A stretch of DNA of 64,000 nucleotides from Pseudomonas typographi (lineage in GTDB: Bacteria; Pseudomonadota; Gammaproteobacteria; Pseudomonadales; Pseudomonadaceae). Numbering within the stretch: position 1 is the first letter of the stretch; the number at the start of each line of letters is the position of its first letter. Made by a program: the position numbers and the translations under genes. The notes beneath the pieces were generated by a model, which saw only the letters and a list, made by a program, of their open reading frames with translations, did no database searches and was not told where the DNA came from. Of the stretch, positions 18,079 through 27,675 are shown one piece after another. The stretch spans positions 1 to 64,000 of the forward strand of contig NZ_JAAOCA010000023.1 in NCBI RefSeq assembly GCF_014694385.1, given 5' to 3'.

Positions 18079-19854
18079 ATGATGCGCAGCCACTATTGCG
18101 GCCAACTTAACGAAAGCCTGGATGGCCAGGAAGTCACTCTTTGCGGTTGGGTCCATCGCCGCCGGGACCACGGCGGGGTGATTTTCCTCGACATCCGCGA
18201 CCGCGAAGGCATGGCCCAGGTGGTGTTCGACCCTGACCGCGCCGATACCTTCGCCACCGCCGATCGTGTGCGCAGCGAGTACGTGGTCAAGCTCACCGGT
18301 AGAGTGCGCCTGCGCCCGGCCGGCGCGGTCAACCCCAACATGGCCTCCGGCGCCATCGAGGTGCTCGGTTACGAGCTCAGTGTGCTCAACGAAGCGGAAA
18401 CTCCACCGTTCCCGCTAAACGAATATTCCGACGTGGGCGAGGAAACCCGCCTGCGCTACCGTTTCATCGACCTGCGCCGGCCGGAAATGGCCGACAAGCT
18501 GCGCCTGCGCTCGCGCATCACCAGCAGCATCCGCGGCTACCTCGATGAAAACGGCTTCCTCGATGTCGAAACACCGATCCTGACCCGGGCCACCCCGGAG
18601 GGCGCCCGTGATTACCTGGTGCCCAGCCGCACCCACCCCGGCAATTTCTTCGCGTTGCCGCAGTCGCCGCAGTTGTTCAAGCAGTTGCTGATGGTGGCCG
18701 GCTTCGACCGTTACTACCAGATCGCCAAGTGTTTCCGTGACGAGGACCTGCGCGCCGATCGCCAGCCTGAATTCACCCAGATCGACATCGAAACCAGTTT
18801 CCTTGAAGAAAGCGACATCATGGGCCTGACCGAAGGCATGATCCGCAAGCTGTTCAAGGAAGTGCTGGGCGTGGAATTCGGCGAGTTCCCGCACTTGACC
18901 TACGCTGAAGCGATGCGCCGCTATGGCTCGGACAAACCCGACCTGCGCATTGCGCTTGAATTGGTCGACGTCGAAGACCAACTCAAGGCCGTGGAATTCA
19001 AGGTGTTCAGCGGGCCGGCCAACGACCCGCAATGCCGCGTGGCGGCCCTGAGGGTGCCGGGCGGCGCGAGCATGCCGCGCAGCAAAATCGACGAGTACAC
19101 CAAGTTCGTGGGTATCTACGGTGCCAGGGGCTTGGCTTATATTAAGGTCAACGACCGCGCCAAGGGCGTGGAGGGCCTGCAATCGCCGATCGTGAAGAAC
19201 ATCCCTGAGGCCAACCTGAACGCGATCCTCGATCGAGTGGGTGCGGTCGATGGCGACATCGTGTTCTTCGGCGCCGATAAAGCCAAGGTCGTCAGCGAGG
19301 CGCTGGGCGCGCTGCGTGTTCGCCTGGGCCACGACCTCGAACTGTTGACCGGCCAATGGGCACCGCTGTGGGTCATCGATTTCCCGATGTTCGAAGAAAG
19401 CGATGAAGGCGGCTTCGCCGCGTTGCACCACCCTTTCACCGCGCCTAAATGCACGGCGGCCGAGCTTGAGGCGAACCCGGGCGCAGCGCTGTCGCGTGCC
19501 TATGACATGGTGCTCAACGGTACTGAGCTGGGCGGCGGTTCGATTCGTATCCACCGCAAGGACATGCAGCAGGCGGTGTTCCGTGTGCTGGGTATCGAGG
19601 CCGCGGAACAGGAAGAGAAGTTCGGCTTCCTGCTCGATGCGCTCAAGTTCGGAGCACCGCCCCATGGCGGGTTGGCGTTTGGCCTGGACCGCCTGGTGAT
19701 GCTCATGACCGGCGCGCAGTCGATTCGTGAAGTGATCGCCTTCCCGAAAACCCAGAGCGCCGCCGACGTGATGACCCAAGCGCCGGGCGCGGTCGATGCC
19801 AAGGCGTTGCGCGAATTGCACATTCGCCTGCGTGAGCAAACCAAGGCCGAATAA
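18079..19854 (+). CDS. aspS: Aspartyl-tRNA(Asx) synthetase
   Basis: Class II synthetase, 591 residues, with an N-terminal OB-fold anticodon domain (CGWVHRRRDHGG), catalytic motif 2 (FRDEDLRADRQPEFTQ, near 218-233), a GAD insertion domain and motif 3 (GLAFGLDRLVML). Pseudomonas AspRS is non-discriminating: it also makes Asp-tRNA-Asn for the GatCAB transamidation route; that is family knowledge. Two consecutive ATGs begin the gene. Confidence 0.97.
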   Translation: MMRSHYCGQLNESLDGQEVTLCGWVHRRRDHGGVIFLDIRDREGMAQVVFDPDRADTFATADRVRSEYVVKLTGRVRLRPAGAVNPNMASGAIEVLGYELSVLNEAETPPFPLNEYSDVGEETRLRYRFIDLRRPEMADKLRLRSRITSSIRGYLDENGFLDVETPILTRATPEGARDYLVPSRTHPGNFFALPQSPQLFKQLLMVAGFDRYYQIAKCFRDEDLRADRQPEFTQIDIETSFLEESDIMGLTEGMIRKLFKEVLGVEFGEFPHLTYAEAMRRYGSDKPDLRIALELVDVEDQLKAVEFKVFSGPANDPQCRVAALRVPGGASMPRSKIDEYTKFVGIYGARGLAYIKVNDRAKGVEGLQSPIVKNIPEANLNAILDRVGAVDGDIVFFGADKAKVVSEALGALRVRLGHDLELLTGQWAPLWVIDFPMFEESDEGGFAALHHPFTAPKCTAAELEANPGAALSRAYDMVLNGTELGGGSIRIHRKDMQQAVFRVLGIEAAEQEEKFGFLLDALKFGAPPHGGLAFGLDRLVMLMTGAQSIREVIAFPKTQSAADVMTQAPGAVDAKALRELHIRLREQTKAE

Positions 19855-19885
19855 GGCCGCCGGGCGCGCAGTGCCCGTTCGATGA

Positions 19886-19909
19886 AGCCCTGGCGCACGC
19901 CGGGGCTTT
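19886..19909 (+). terminator. Possible weak terminator after aspS
   Basis: AGCCC-TGGCG / CGCCG-GGGCT forms a strong hairpin followed only by TTTG. It may attenuate read-through into yebC. Confidence 0.45.
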
Positions 19910-19942
19910 GTCTGCAAACTCAAGAACACATTCGGAGTCAAT

Positions 19943-20689
19943 ATGGCCGGTCATTCCAAGTGGGCTAACATCAAGCACCGCAAAGAACGCCAAGATGCCA
20001 AGCGCGGCAAGGTTTTCACCAAATGGATTCGCGAGCTGACCGTCGCCGCCAAGCAGGGCGGTGCTGACCCGGCGGCCAACCCACGCTTGCGCCTGGCCCT
20101 GGACAAGGCGCTGGGCGCCAACATGAGCCGCGACATCATCGACCGGGCTATCGCCCGGGGTGCTGGCACAAATGACAGCGAAAACGTCGAGGAACTCAGT
20201 TACGAAGGTTATGGCCCAGGTGGCGTGGCGCTGATGGTCGAGGCCATGACCGATAACCGCAACCGTACAGCGGCGGCGGTGCGCCACGCCTTCAGCAAGT
20301 GCGGGGGTAACCTCGGCACCGATGGCTCGGTGGCCTACCTGTTCGAACGCAAGGGGCAGCTTAGCTTCGCCGCCGGTGTCGATGAAGACGCGCTGATCGA
20401 GGCCGCGGTCGAAGCCGGTGCCGACGATGTGGTCGCCCAGGACGACGGTTCGGTAGAGGTGTTCACCTCGTTCGGCGACTTCTACAGCGTGCGTACGGCG
20501 CTTGAGGCCGCCGGTTTCAAAGCGCAGGATGCCGAAATCATCATGCAGCCAAGCACCAGTGCCGAACTCGACAAAGACCTGGCCGAGAAAGTGCTGAAGC
20601 TGATCGACATGCTCGAGGACCTGGACGACGTGCAGAACGTTTATTCCAACGCCTCGATTTCCGACGAGATCCTGGAGCAGCTGGGCTGA
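19943..20689 (+). CDS. yebC: YebC/PmpR family transcriptional regulator
   Basis: A 248-residue protein starting MAGHSKWANIKHRKERQD, the invariant YebC opening. Family members bind DNA or ribosomes; in P. aeruginosa the homologue PmpR represses the PQS regulator gene pqsR, and other YebC proteins help translate proline-rich stretches. Placement between aspS and ruvC is conserved. Confidence 0.95.
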   Translation: MAGHSKWANIKHRKERQDAKRGKVFTKWIRELTVAAKQGGADPAANPRLRLALDKALGANMSRDIIDRAIARGAGTNDSENVEELSYEGYGPGGVALMVEAMTDNRNRTAAAVRHAFSKCGGNLGTDGSVAYLFERKGQLSFAAGVDEDALIEAAVEAGADDVVAQDDGSVEVFTSFGDFYSVRTALEAAGFKAQDAEIIMQPSTSAELDKDLAEKVLKLIDMLEDLDDVQNVYSNASISDEILEQLG

Positions 20690-20774
20690 CCCACGGTCGT
20701 CATCCGCCGGGGCCGTTGGTGCGTAGGCGCAAGCCTTGCGTGCCGCCGGCCCCGGCATCTTTCAGGATGCTGGC

Positions 20775-21305
20775 ATGACCCTGATCCTCGGTATCGACCC
20801 CGGCTCGCGTATCACCGGTTATGGTGTGGTACGTGATCGCGGCCAGGGCCGCGGCTGTGAGTACGTGGCATCCGGTTGTATCCGCACCGGCAGCGGCGAA
20901 TTGCCCGAACGCTTGCAGGTGGTGTTTCGCAGCGTGCGTGAGGTGATCCGCGGCCATGGGCCGGTGACGATGGGCATCGAGCGGGTGTTCATGGCACGCA
21001 ATGCCGACTCGGCGCTCAAGTTGGGCCAGGCGCGTGGCGCGGCGATAGTGGCGGCGGTGGAGGAGGGCCTCGAGGTGGCGGAATACACCGCCACCCAGGT
21101 CAAGCAGGCGGTCACCGGCACCGGCGGGGCGAGCAAGGAGCAGGTGCAGTTGATGGTCATGCACCTGTTGGGCCTTACGCAAAAGCCGCAGATCGATGCC
21201 TCGGATGCTCTGGCCATCGCGTTGTGTCATGCTCATACGCGCTCAAGCTTGATACCCCATGGCCTGGGCACCGCGCGACGGCGCGGCGGCCGCTTGCGGC
21301 TTTGA
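20775..21305 (+). CDS. ruvC: Holliday junction resolvase RuvC
   Basis: A 176-residue endonuclease that cuts four-way junctions after RuvAB branch migration. The first catalytic aspartate is in MTLILGIDPGSR, followed by GIERVFMARNADSALKLGQARG and a C-terminal DASDALAIALCHAH with the last acidic residues. The start at 20775 is the family ATG; 13 upstream codons are excluded. Confidence 0.96.
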   Translation: MTLILGIDPGSRITGYGVVRDRGQGRGCEYVASGCIRTGSGELPERLQVVFRSVREVIRGHGPVTMGIERVFMARNADSALKLGQARGAAIVAAVEEGLEVAEYTATQVKQAVTGTGGASKEQVQLMVMHLLGLTQKPQIDASDALAIALCHAHTRSSLIPHGLGTARRRGGRLRL

Positions 21306-21369
21306 ATTTCTATTAAACCGGGCATGCGTGGTGGCACTTGGCGCGCCGGGCAACCCTCTGGACATCGAT

Positions 21370-21975
21370 GTGATTGGACGCTTGCGTGGCACCCTGGCGG
21401 AGAAACAACCGCCGCACTTGATCGTAGACGTTAACGGCCTGGGCTATGAGCTCGAAGTACCGATGACCACCTTGTACCGCCTACCGTCGGTCGGCCAGGC
21501 GGTTACCCTGCACACGCACCTGGTGGTGCGTGAAGATGCCCAGTTACTCTATGGTTTTTTTGAAAAGCGCGAGCGGGAGCTGTTTCGCGAGTTGATCCGG
21601 CTCAATGGCGTAGGGCCCAAGCTTGCCTTGGCGCTGATGTCGGGCTTTGAGGCCGATGAACTGGTGCGGGTGGTGCAGGCGCAGGACGCCCAAGCGCTGG
21701 TCAAGGTGCCTGGGGTAGGCAAAAAAACCGCCGAACGCCTGTTGGTCGAGCTCAAGGACCGCTTCAAGGCTTGGCAAACCAGCCCGGCCATGTTCGCGCT
21801 GATGCCTTACAGCACGCCACAGGCGCCGGTCGCCAGCGCTGAAGCCGATGCGGTCAGTGCTCTGATTTCCCTGGGGTACAAACCCCAAGAGGCCAGCAAG
21901 GCGGTGTCGGCGATCGATGCCCAGGGGCTGTCTTCCGAAGAGCTGATTCGCCATGCGCTGAAGGGGATGATTTAA
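21370..21975 (+). CDS. ruvA: Holliday junction ATP-dependent helicase subunit RuvA
   Basis: A 201-residue four-way-junction binding protein that recruits RuvB. It starts with GTG at 21370 (V/MIGRLRGTLAEKQPP), the normal family N-terminus and length. It has an OB fold, two helix-hairpin-helix motifs (NGVGPKLALALM, VPGVGKKTAERLLVELKD) and a C-terminal domain. Its stop abuts the ruvB GTG. Confidence 0.95.
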   Translation: MIGRLRGTLAEKQPPHLIVDVNGLGYELEVPMTTLYRLPSVGQAVTLHTHLVVREDAQLLYGFFEKRERELFRELIRLNGVGPKLALALMSGFEADELVRVVQAQDAQALVKVPGVGKKTAERLLVELKDRFKAWQTSPAMFALMPYSTPQAPVASAEADAVSALISLGYKPQEASKAVSAIDAQGLSSEELIRHALKGMI

Positions 21976-23019
21976 GTGATCGAAGCCGATCGTTTGATAT
22001 CTGCCGCCGGTGGCGGGCGTGATGAGCAACAGGACCGCGCCATCCGCCCGTTGAGCTTGGCCGAATACATCGGCCAGCCGGTGGTGCGCGAGCAGATGGA
22101 ATTGTTCATTCAGGCCGCGCGGGCACGCCACGAATCGCTCGATCACACCTTGATTTTCGGCCCTCCGGGGCTGGGTAAGACGACCTTGGCGAACATCATC
22201 GCCGAAGAAATGGGCGTGTCGATCAAAAGCACCTCGGGCCCTGTGCTTGAACGCCCGGGTGACTTGGCGGCCATGCTGACCAACCTTGAGCCCCATGACG
22301 TGCTATTCATCGACGAAATTCACCGGCTTTCGCCGATCGTCGAAGAAGTGCTGTACCCGGCCATGGAAGATTTCCAGCTCGATATCATGATCGGTGAGGG
22401 TCCGGCGGCCCGTTCGATCAAGCTCGATTTGCCGCCGTTCACGCTGGTCGGCGCCACCACCCGGGCGGGCATGCTCACCAACCCCCTGCGCGACCGCTTC
22501 GGCATCGTGCAGCGTCTGGAGTTCTACAGTGCCGCGGACCTGGCCACTATCGTGGCGCGGTCCGGCCGGATCCTCAACCTTGCCATCGACGAGCCGGGCG
22601 CGTTCGAGATCGCCCGGCGCGCCCGCGGCACCCCTCGTATCGCCAACCGCCTGCTGCGGCGGGTACGTGACTACTCCCAGGTGCGTGGCAAGGGTCATAT
22701 CGACAAGGCGGTGGCAGACTTGGCGCTGAACCTGCTGGATGTGGACGAGCGCGGCTTCGACCACCAGGACCGGCGCCTGCTGCTGACGATGATCGAAAAG
22801 TTCGATGGCGGCCCGGTGGGGCTGGATAACCTCAGCGCGGCCATCGGCGAGGAGCGCCACACCATCGAGGATGTGCTCGAACCTTACCTGATCCAGCAGG
22901 GCTACATCATGCGCACGCCGCGTGGCCGGGTAGTTACCCGCCATGCCTACCTGCACTTCGGCCTGCAGGTGCGTGGGGCGCTGGGTAGCCTTGACCTTGG
23001 GGAGCCTGGCGGTGAATAA
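21976..23019 (+). CDS. ruvB: Holliday junction ATP-dependent helicase subunit RuvB
   Basis: AAA+ motor of branch migration, 347 residues. Walker A is GPPGLGKTT, Walker B with DEIHRLSP, sensor GATTRAGML, and a C-terminal winged helix contains RTPRGRVVT. It starts with GTG immediately after the ruvA stop, so translation is probably coupled. Confidence 0.97.
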   Translation: MIEADRLISAAGGGRDEQQDRAIRPLSLAEYIGQPVVREQMELFIQAARARHESLDHTLIFGPPGLGKTTLANIIAEEMGVSIKSTSGPVLERPGDLAAMLTNLEPHDVLFIDEIHRLSPIVEEVLYPAMEDFQLDIMIGEGPAARSIKLDLPPFTLVGATTRAGMLTNPLRDRFGIVQRLEFYSAADLATIVARSGRILNLAIDEPGAFEIARRARGTPRIANRLLRRVRDYSQVRGKGHIDKAVADLALNLLDVDERGFDHQDRRLLLTMIEKFDGGPVGLDNLSAAIGEERHTIEDVLEPYLIQQGYIMRTPRGRVVTRHAYLHFGLQVRGALGSLDLGEPGGE

Positions 23020-23022
23020 AAA

Positions 23023-23044
23023 ATCATGGGACACAATGATTTAT
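23023..23044. terminator. Weak hairpin after ruvB
   Basis: AAATCAT and ATGATTT can pair around an 8-nt loop just after the ruvB stop, and TTTTTT follows about 10 bp later. It may separate ruv from the tol-pal operon. Confidence 0.35.
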
Positions 23045-23148
23045 TCAGGTTTTTTATGGTCCTAGGTGCGATGCGCGCAGGTCGCGGCGAGCGTGGAAAA
23101 AAACAGTTGCATCGCCGGATTGGCAACCCGAGGAGTAAGCACTAGAGT

Positions 23149-23586
23149 ATGCGCGCGCAAAACGAGTCAGGGCCCTTCGCCATTCGCTGTCGCGTCTATT
23201 ACGAGGACACCGATGCCGGTGGCATCGTTTATTACGTCAATTACCTCAAGTTCATGGAGCGGGCGCGTACCGAACGGCTGCGTGACCTAGGTTTCGTGCA
23301 GTCGAGGCTGGCGGCGGAAAACCTGCTGTTCGTGGTCCACAGCAGCGAGGCGCGGTACTGGGCGCCGGCGCGGTTGGATGACGAACTTCAGGTCAACGCC
23401 GAGGTGGTCGAATTGGGGCGTGCTCGCGTGCGCTTTCGCCAGCAGGTAACGCGTGTCGGCGATGGCACGCTGCTGTGCGAAGGCCATGTGCTAGTCGCCT
23501 GTGTGCGGGCCGATAACTTCAAGCCCCGGGCCATGCCCGTCGCGATGCGAACTGCGTTCGCCGCCGATGGCCCGGGTTTATACTGA
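23149..23586 (+). CDS. ybgC: Tol-Pal-associated acyl-CoA thioesterase YbgC
   Basis: A 145-residue hot-dog-fold thioesterase. The signature YYEDTDAGGIVYYVNYLKFMERAR gives the active-site aspartate; only its first residues YYEDTDAGGIVYY need be cited. YbgC hydrolyses acyl-CoA thioesters and is encoded at the head of tol-pal operons. TolQ follows after 18 bp. Confidence 0.95.
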   Translation: MRAQNESGPFAIRCRVYYEDTDAGGIVYYVNYLKFMERARTERLRDLGFVQSRLAAENLLFVVHSSEARYWAPARLDDELQVNAEVVELGRARVRFRQQVTRVGDGTLLCEGHVLVACVRADNFKPRAMPVAMRTAFAADGPGLY

Positions 23587-23604
23587 AACATCAGGAGAGC
23601 AAGC

Positions 23605-24300
23605 GTGGAAGCAACCGCCGTCGACCATACCTCCATGTGGAGCCTGGTCAGCAATGCCAGTGTAGTGGTGCAGTTGGTGATGCTGATCCTAGTGGCCGCC
23701 TCGGTCACTTCCTGGGTCATCATCTTCCAGCGCAGCAACCTGATCCGTGCCGGGCGCCGCGCGCTCGACGCCTTCGAGGAGCGCTTCTGGTCGGGGATCG
23801 ACCTGTCCAAGCTATACCGCCAGGCCGGCAGCAACCCCGACCCGGATTCGGGTGTGGAGCAGATATTTCGCGCGGGCTTCAAGGAGTTTTCGCGCCTGCG
23901 CCAGCAACCGGGTGTAGACCCGGACGCGGTCATGGAGGGGGTCTCGCGCGCGATGCGGGTGGCTATCTCCCGCGAGGAAGAAAAACTCGACCAAACCCTG
24001 CCGTTTCTGGCCACCGTCGGCTCCACCAGCCCCTACATCGGCCTGTTCGGCACCGTATGGGGGATCATGAACTCCTTCCGTGGCCTTGCCAGCGCGCAGC
24101 AGGCGACCCTGGCCACCGTAGCCCCGGGTATCGCCGAGGCGCTGGTGGCCACCGCCATCGGCCTGTTCGCGGCGATCCCGGCAGTGATCGCCTATAACCG
24201 TTTCGCCGCGCGCAGTGAAACCCTGATCGGCCGTTACTACACCTTCGCCGACGAGTTCCAGGCCATCCTGCACCGCAAGGTGCACACCAGCGAAGAATAA
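23605..24300 (+). CDS. tolQ: Tol-Pal system proton channel subunit TolQ
   Basis: Inner-membrane protein of 231 residues, ExbB/MotA family, with three transmembrane segments (about 17-38, 133-155, 170-192) and the conserved GLFGTVWGIMNSF and PGIAEALVATAIGLFAAIPAV regions. With TolR it forms the proton-driven motor energising TolA during outer-membrane constriction. GTG start with AGGAGAG upstream. Confidence 0.96.
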   Translation: MEATAVDHTSMWSLVSNASVVVQLVMLILVAASVTSWVIIFQRSNLIRAGRRALDAFEERFWSGIDLSKLYRQAGSNPDPDSGVEQIFRAGFKEFSRLRQQPGVDPDAVMEGVSRAMRVAISREEEKLDQTLPFLATVGSTSPYIGLFGTVWGIMNSFRGLASAQQATLATVAPGIAEALVATAIGLFAAIPAVIAYNRFAARSETLIGRYYTFADEFQAILHRKVHTSEE

Positions 24301-24314
24301 ACAGGTATTTTGCA

Positions 24315-24767
24315 ATGGCTCGAGTTCGGCAAAAACGCAAGCCGGTAGCCGAAATGAACGTAGTGCCGTACATCGACGTGATGTTGGTGCTGCTGGTCAT
24401 CTTCATGGTTACCGCACCGATGATCAACCAGGGGGTAAAGGTCGACCTACCCAAGGTTTCCAGCGAAGCCTTGCCCCAAGACAACAATGTGCAGATTCTG
24501 ACCATCTCCATCAAGGCCGACAAAACCTACTACTGGAATGTGGGCAGCGAGGTCGATACGCAGCGCCAAATGGACAAGGCCATGACCCTTGAACAGATGA
24601 CCCAGGCCGCGACCGCGATCATCAACCAGGGCAATGCCAGCGGTAAGAAAACCCAAGTGTTCATCCGGGCTGACAAAACCGTGGACTACGGTGCCGTGAT
24701 GGGCGCCATGGGCGGGTTGCAAAAGGCCGGTGTCGGCAACGTCGGCCTGATCACTGAGGCGCCGTGA
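24315..24767 (+). CDS. tolR: Tol-Pal system protein TolR
   Basis: A 150-residue ExbD-like protein with one N-terminal transmembrane helix whose conserved aspartate (D21 in VVPYIDVMLVLLVIFMV) takes part in proton flow, and a periplasmic domain. Partner of TolQ. Its stop overlaps the tolA start (TGATG). Confidence 0.96.
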   Translation: MARVRQKRKPVAEMNVVPYIDVMLVLLVIFMVTAPMINQGVKVDLPKVSSEALPQDNNVQILTISIKADKTYYWNVGSEVDTQRQMDKAMTLEQMTQAATAIINQGNASGKKTQVFIRADKTVDYGAVMGAMGGLQKAGVGNVGLITEAP

Positions 24768-25813
24768 TGCGACAGCGTGAGCCAGCCCGCTCGGAAAACT
24801 ATTTCTGGCCCACTTTTTGGGCCATTGTGCTGCACGTCGTGATTTTCGGTGCGTTGTTCGTAAGCTTTGCCTTCACCCCTGAGCTGCCACCGAGCAAGCC
24901 GATCGTGCAGGCTACCCTCTACCAGCTCAAATCCAAGAGCCAGGCCACCACGCAGACCAACCAGAAGCTCGCCGGCGAAGCCAAGAAGTCCGCTGCCCGC
25001 CAGACCGAGATCGAGCAGATGGAGCAGAAGAAGGTCGAGCAAGAGCAAATCGCCGCGGCGGAACAAAAGAAAGCCGACGCCGCTCAAAAGGCCGAGCAGG
25101 CGCGCCAGGCGGACGAAGCCAAAAAAGCCGCCGCCGATGAAGCCGCCGCGGCGGCAGAGGCGAAAAAGGCCGCCGATGCCGCGAAAGCCGCTGACGCTAA
25201 AAAGGTAGAGGAGGCCGCCATCGCCAAGAAAAGGGCCGAGGACGACGCGAAGAAACAAGCGCAAGAGGACGCCAAGCAGAAGGCCGCCGAGGACGCCAAG
25301 AAACAAGCGGCCGAGGATGCCAAGAAGCAAGCGGCTGACGATGCCAAGAAAAAGGCCGCTGACGACGCCAAGAAACAAGCTGCCGCCGACGCGGCCAAGA
25401 AGAAGGCTCAGGACGCGGCGCGTAAGTCCCAGGAAGATAAAAAGGCCCAGGCCCTGGCCGACCTTTTGTCCGACAAGGTCGAGCGCCAGCAAGCGCTGGC
25501 CGACGAGCAAGGCGATGAGGTGGCAGGCAACTTCGATGACTTGATTCGTTCACGCGCGGCCGAAGGGTGGAACCGCCCACCGTCCGCCCGCAAGGGGATG
25601 ACCGTGATACTGCAGATCAACATGCTGCCCGACGGCACCGTCACCAACGTGAGCGTGGCCAAGAGCAGTGGCGATTCGCCGTTTGACAGCTCGGCGGTGG
25701 CCGCGGTGAAGAACATCGGGCGCCTGATCGAAATGCAGGGCTTGAGCCCCAAAGACTTCAACCCCTATCGTTCATTCAAAATGACATTCACACCTGAGGA
25801 TCTTGCGTTGTGA
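24767..25813 (+). CDS. tolA: Tol-Pal system protein TolA
   Basis: A 348-residue periplasm-spanning protein: an N-terminal membrane anchor (about residues 15-38), a long lysine/alanine-rich coiled coil (about 55-250) with repeated DAKKQAAEDAKK-type units, and a C-terminal TonB-like domain. It couples the TolQR motor to TolB and Pal. ATG 24767 overlaps the tolR stop; a GTG one codon earlier is also possible. The repetitive core makes this a likely site of length variation. Confidence 0.94.
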   Translation: MRQREPARSENYFWPTFWAIVLHVVIFGALFVSFAFTPELPPSKPIVQATLYQLKSKSQATTQTNQKLAGEAKKSAARQTEIEQMEQKKVEQEQIAAAEQKKADAAQKAEQARQADEAKKAAADEAAAAAEAKKAADAAKAADAKKVEEAAIAKKRAEDDAKKQAQEDAKQKAAEDAKKQAAEDAKKQAADDAKKKAADDAKKQAAADAAKKKAQDAARKSQEDKKAQALADLLSDKVERQQALADEQGDEVAGNFDDLIRSRAAEGWNRPPSARKGMTVILQINMLPDGTVTNVSVAKSSGDSPFDSSAVAAVKNIGRLIEMQGLSPKDFNPYRSFKMTFTPEDLAL

Positions 25814-27111
25814 TAAACCTTCTTCGAGGGCTGCTGGTCGTGCTCTGCTGCGCGGCAGGGTTCGCATCGGCAGATGAAAAGAACATCCTGGTCACCAGCG
25901 GTACCGACCGCGCCACCCCTATCGCCGTGGTGCCGTTCGGCTTCCAAGGCGGTGCCGTGCTGCCGGAGGACATGTCCGAGATCATCGGTAACGACCTGCG
26001 CAACTCCGGCTACTATGCGCCGATTCCTCGGCAAAACATGATCAGCCAGCCTACCCAGCCCACCGACATCATCTTTCGTGACTGGAAGGCACTGGGTGCG
26101 CAATACATCGTGATCGGTAATATCGTACCCAGCGGGGGCCGGCTGCAGGTGACCTACGCGTTGTATAACGTCAATACCGAGCAGCAGGTGTTGAACGGGA
26201 GCGTGTCCGGCGGCACCGACCAACTGCGTGATATGTCTCATTACATTGCCGACCAGTCGTTCGAAAAGCTCACGGGTATCAAGGGCGCGTTCTCCACACG
26301 TATCCTCTATGTGACCGCCGAGCAGTTTTCCGCCGGCAATACTCGGTACACATTGCAGCGTTCCGACTATGACGGCGCACGTGCCGTGACCCTGCTGCAA
26401 TCGCGCGAACCGATCCTCTCGCCACGCTATGCCTCCGATGGCAAGCGCATCGCCTATGTGTCGTTCGAACAGCGCAAGCCGCGCATCTTCTTGCAATACA
26501 TCGATACTGGCCGCCGTGAAATGCTCACCAACTTCGAGGGCCTCAACGGCGCCCCGGCCTTCTCGCCCGATGGCAACCGGTTGGCGTTCGTGCTCTCCAA
26601 GGACGGTAACGCGGAAATCTACGTGATGGACCTCGCCACCCGTGGGCTCACGCGGGTGACCAACAGCCCGGCCATCGACACCGAGCCAACCTGGGGTAAA
26701 GACGGCCGCACCTTGTACTTCACCTCTGACCGGGGCGGCAAGCCACAGATCTACAAGACCACCATCGGTTCCGGCAATGCCGACCGGGTGACGTTCGTAG
26801 GCAACTATAATGCTGCGCCTAAACTTTCGGCGGATGAAAAGACCCTGGTGATGATCCACCGCCAGGATGGTTTTACCAACTTCAAGGTGGCGTCGCAGGA
26901 CCTGGAACGCGGTAACGTCAAGATTCTTACAGACTCAAGTCTGGATGAGTCGCCTACTGTTGCGCCCAACGGCACCATGGTAATCTACGCCACCCGTTCT
27001 GAGGGGCGGGGCGTCTTGATGCTGGTGTCCTTGAACGGACGCGTCAGGATTCCACTTCCAACCGCACAAGGCGAAGTCAGAGAACCATCCTGGTCCCCTT
27101 TCTTGAACTGA
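25810..27111 (+). CDS. tolB: Tol-Pal system periplasmic protein TolB
   Basis: Periplasmic beta-propeller protein, 433 residues, with a signal peptide (LLVVLCCAAGFASA, cleaved near 21), an N-terminal domain that contacts TolA, and a six-bladed propeller that binds Pal, with repeated FSPDGNRLAF and APKLSADEKTL type blades. The GTG start overlaps the tolA stop by four bases. Confidence 0.96.
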   Translation: MINLLRGLLVVLCCAAGFASADEKNILVTSGTDRATPIAVVPFGFQGGAVLPEDMSEIIGNDLRNSGYYAPIPRQNMISQPTQPTDIIFRDWKALGAQYIVIGNIVPSGGRLQVTYALYNVNTEQQVLNGSVSGGTDQLRDMSHYIADQSFEKLTGIKGAFSTRILYVTAEQFSAGNTRYTLQRSDYDGARAVTLLQSREPILSPRYASDGKRIAYVSFEQRKPRIFLQYIDTGRREMLTNFEGLNGAPAFSPDGNRLAFVLSKDGNAEIYVMDLATRGLTRVTNSPAIDTEPTWGKDGRTLYFTSDRGGKPQIYKTTIGSGNADRVTFVGNYNAAPKLSADEKTLVMIHRQDGFTNFKVASQDLERGNVKILTDSSLDESPTVAPNGTMVIYATRSEGRGVLMLVSLNGRVRIPLPTAQGEVREPSWSPFLN

Positions 27112-27162
27112 CGCGGCGCAAGACGTTTTATTTAACACACTGGGGTTCATTAGGAGTTTCAC

Positions 27163-27669
27163 ATGGAAATGCTGAAGTTTGGTAAGTTCGCTGCGCTGGC
27201 GCTGGCCATGGCCGTAGCGGTAGGTTGCTCCTCCAAGGGCGGTGACAACGCTGGCGCCGGCAACGGCGGCGCTGTTGACCCGAACGCTGGCTATGGTGCC
27301 AACACCGGTGCCGTCGACGGCAGCCTGAGCGAAGAAGCTGCTCTGCGCGCTATCACCACGTTCTACTTCGAATACGACAGCTCTGACTTGAAGCCTGAAG
27401 CCATGCGCGCGCTGGACGTACACGCCAAGGACCTGAAAGCCAGCGGCGCCCACGTCGTTCTGGAAGGTAACACCGACGAGCGTGGTACCCGCGAGTACAA
27501 CATGGCCCTGGGTGAGCGCCGCGCCAAGGCCGTTCAGCGTTACCTGGTTCTGCAGGGCGTTTCCCCTGCGCAGCTGGAGCTGGTTTCCTACGGCGAAGAG
27601 CGCCCGGTTGCCACCGGCCACGACGAGCAGTCCTGGGCTCAGAACCGTCGCGTCGAACTGCGTAAGTAA
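27163..27669 (+). CDS. pal: Peptidoglycan-associated lipoprotein Pal/OprL
   Basis: Outer-membrane lipoprotein of 168 residues. The lipobox ends in VAVGC with lipidated C22, followed by a Gly/Asn-rich linker and an OmpA-like peptidoglycan-binding domain (about 60-168) with the motif NTDERGTREYNMALGERRA. A ribosome site TAGGAG precedes the ATG. The 51-bp gap from tolB may carry a separate promoter, as Pal is abundant. Confidence 0.97.
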   Translation: MEMLKFGKFAALALAMAVAVGCSSKGGDNAGAGNGGAVDPNAGYGANTGAVDGSLSEEAALRAITTFYFEYDSSDLKPEAMRALDVHAKDLKASGAHVVLEGNTDERGTREYNMALGERRAKAVQRYLVLQGVSPAQLELVSYGEERPVATGHDEQSWAQNRRVELRK

Positions 27670-27675
27670 TTCGCC

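Noticed and set aside
18415..19941. 508-codon minus-strand open frame
   Set aside because: Shadow of aspS; composition rich in His/Ala/Gly/Gln typical of antisense frames.
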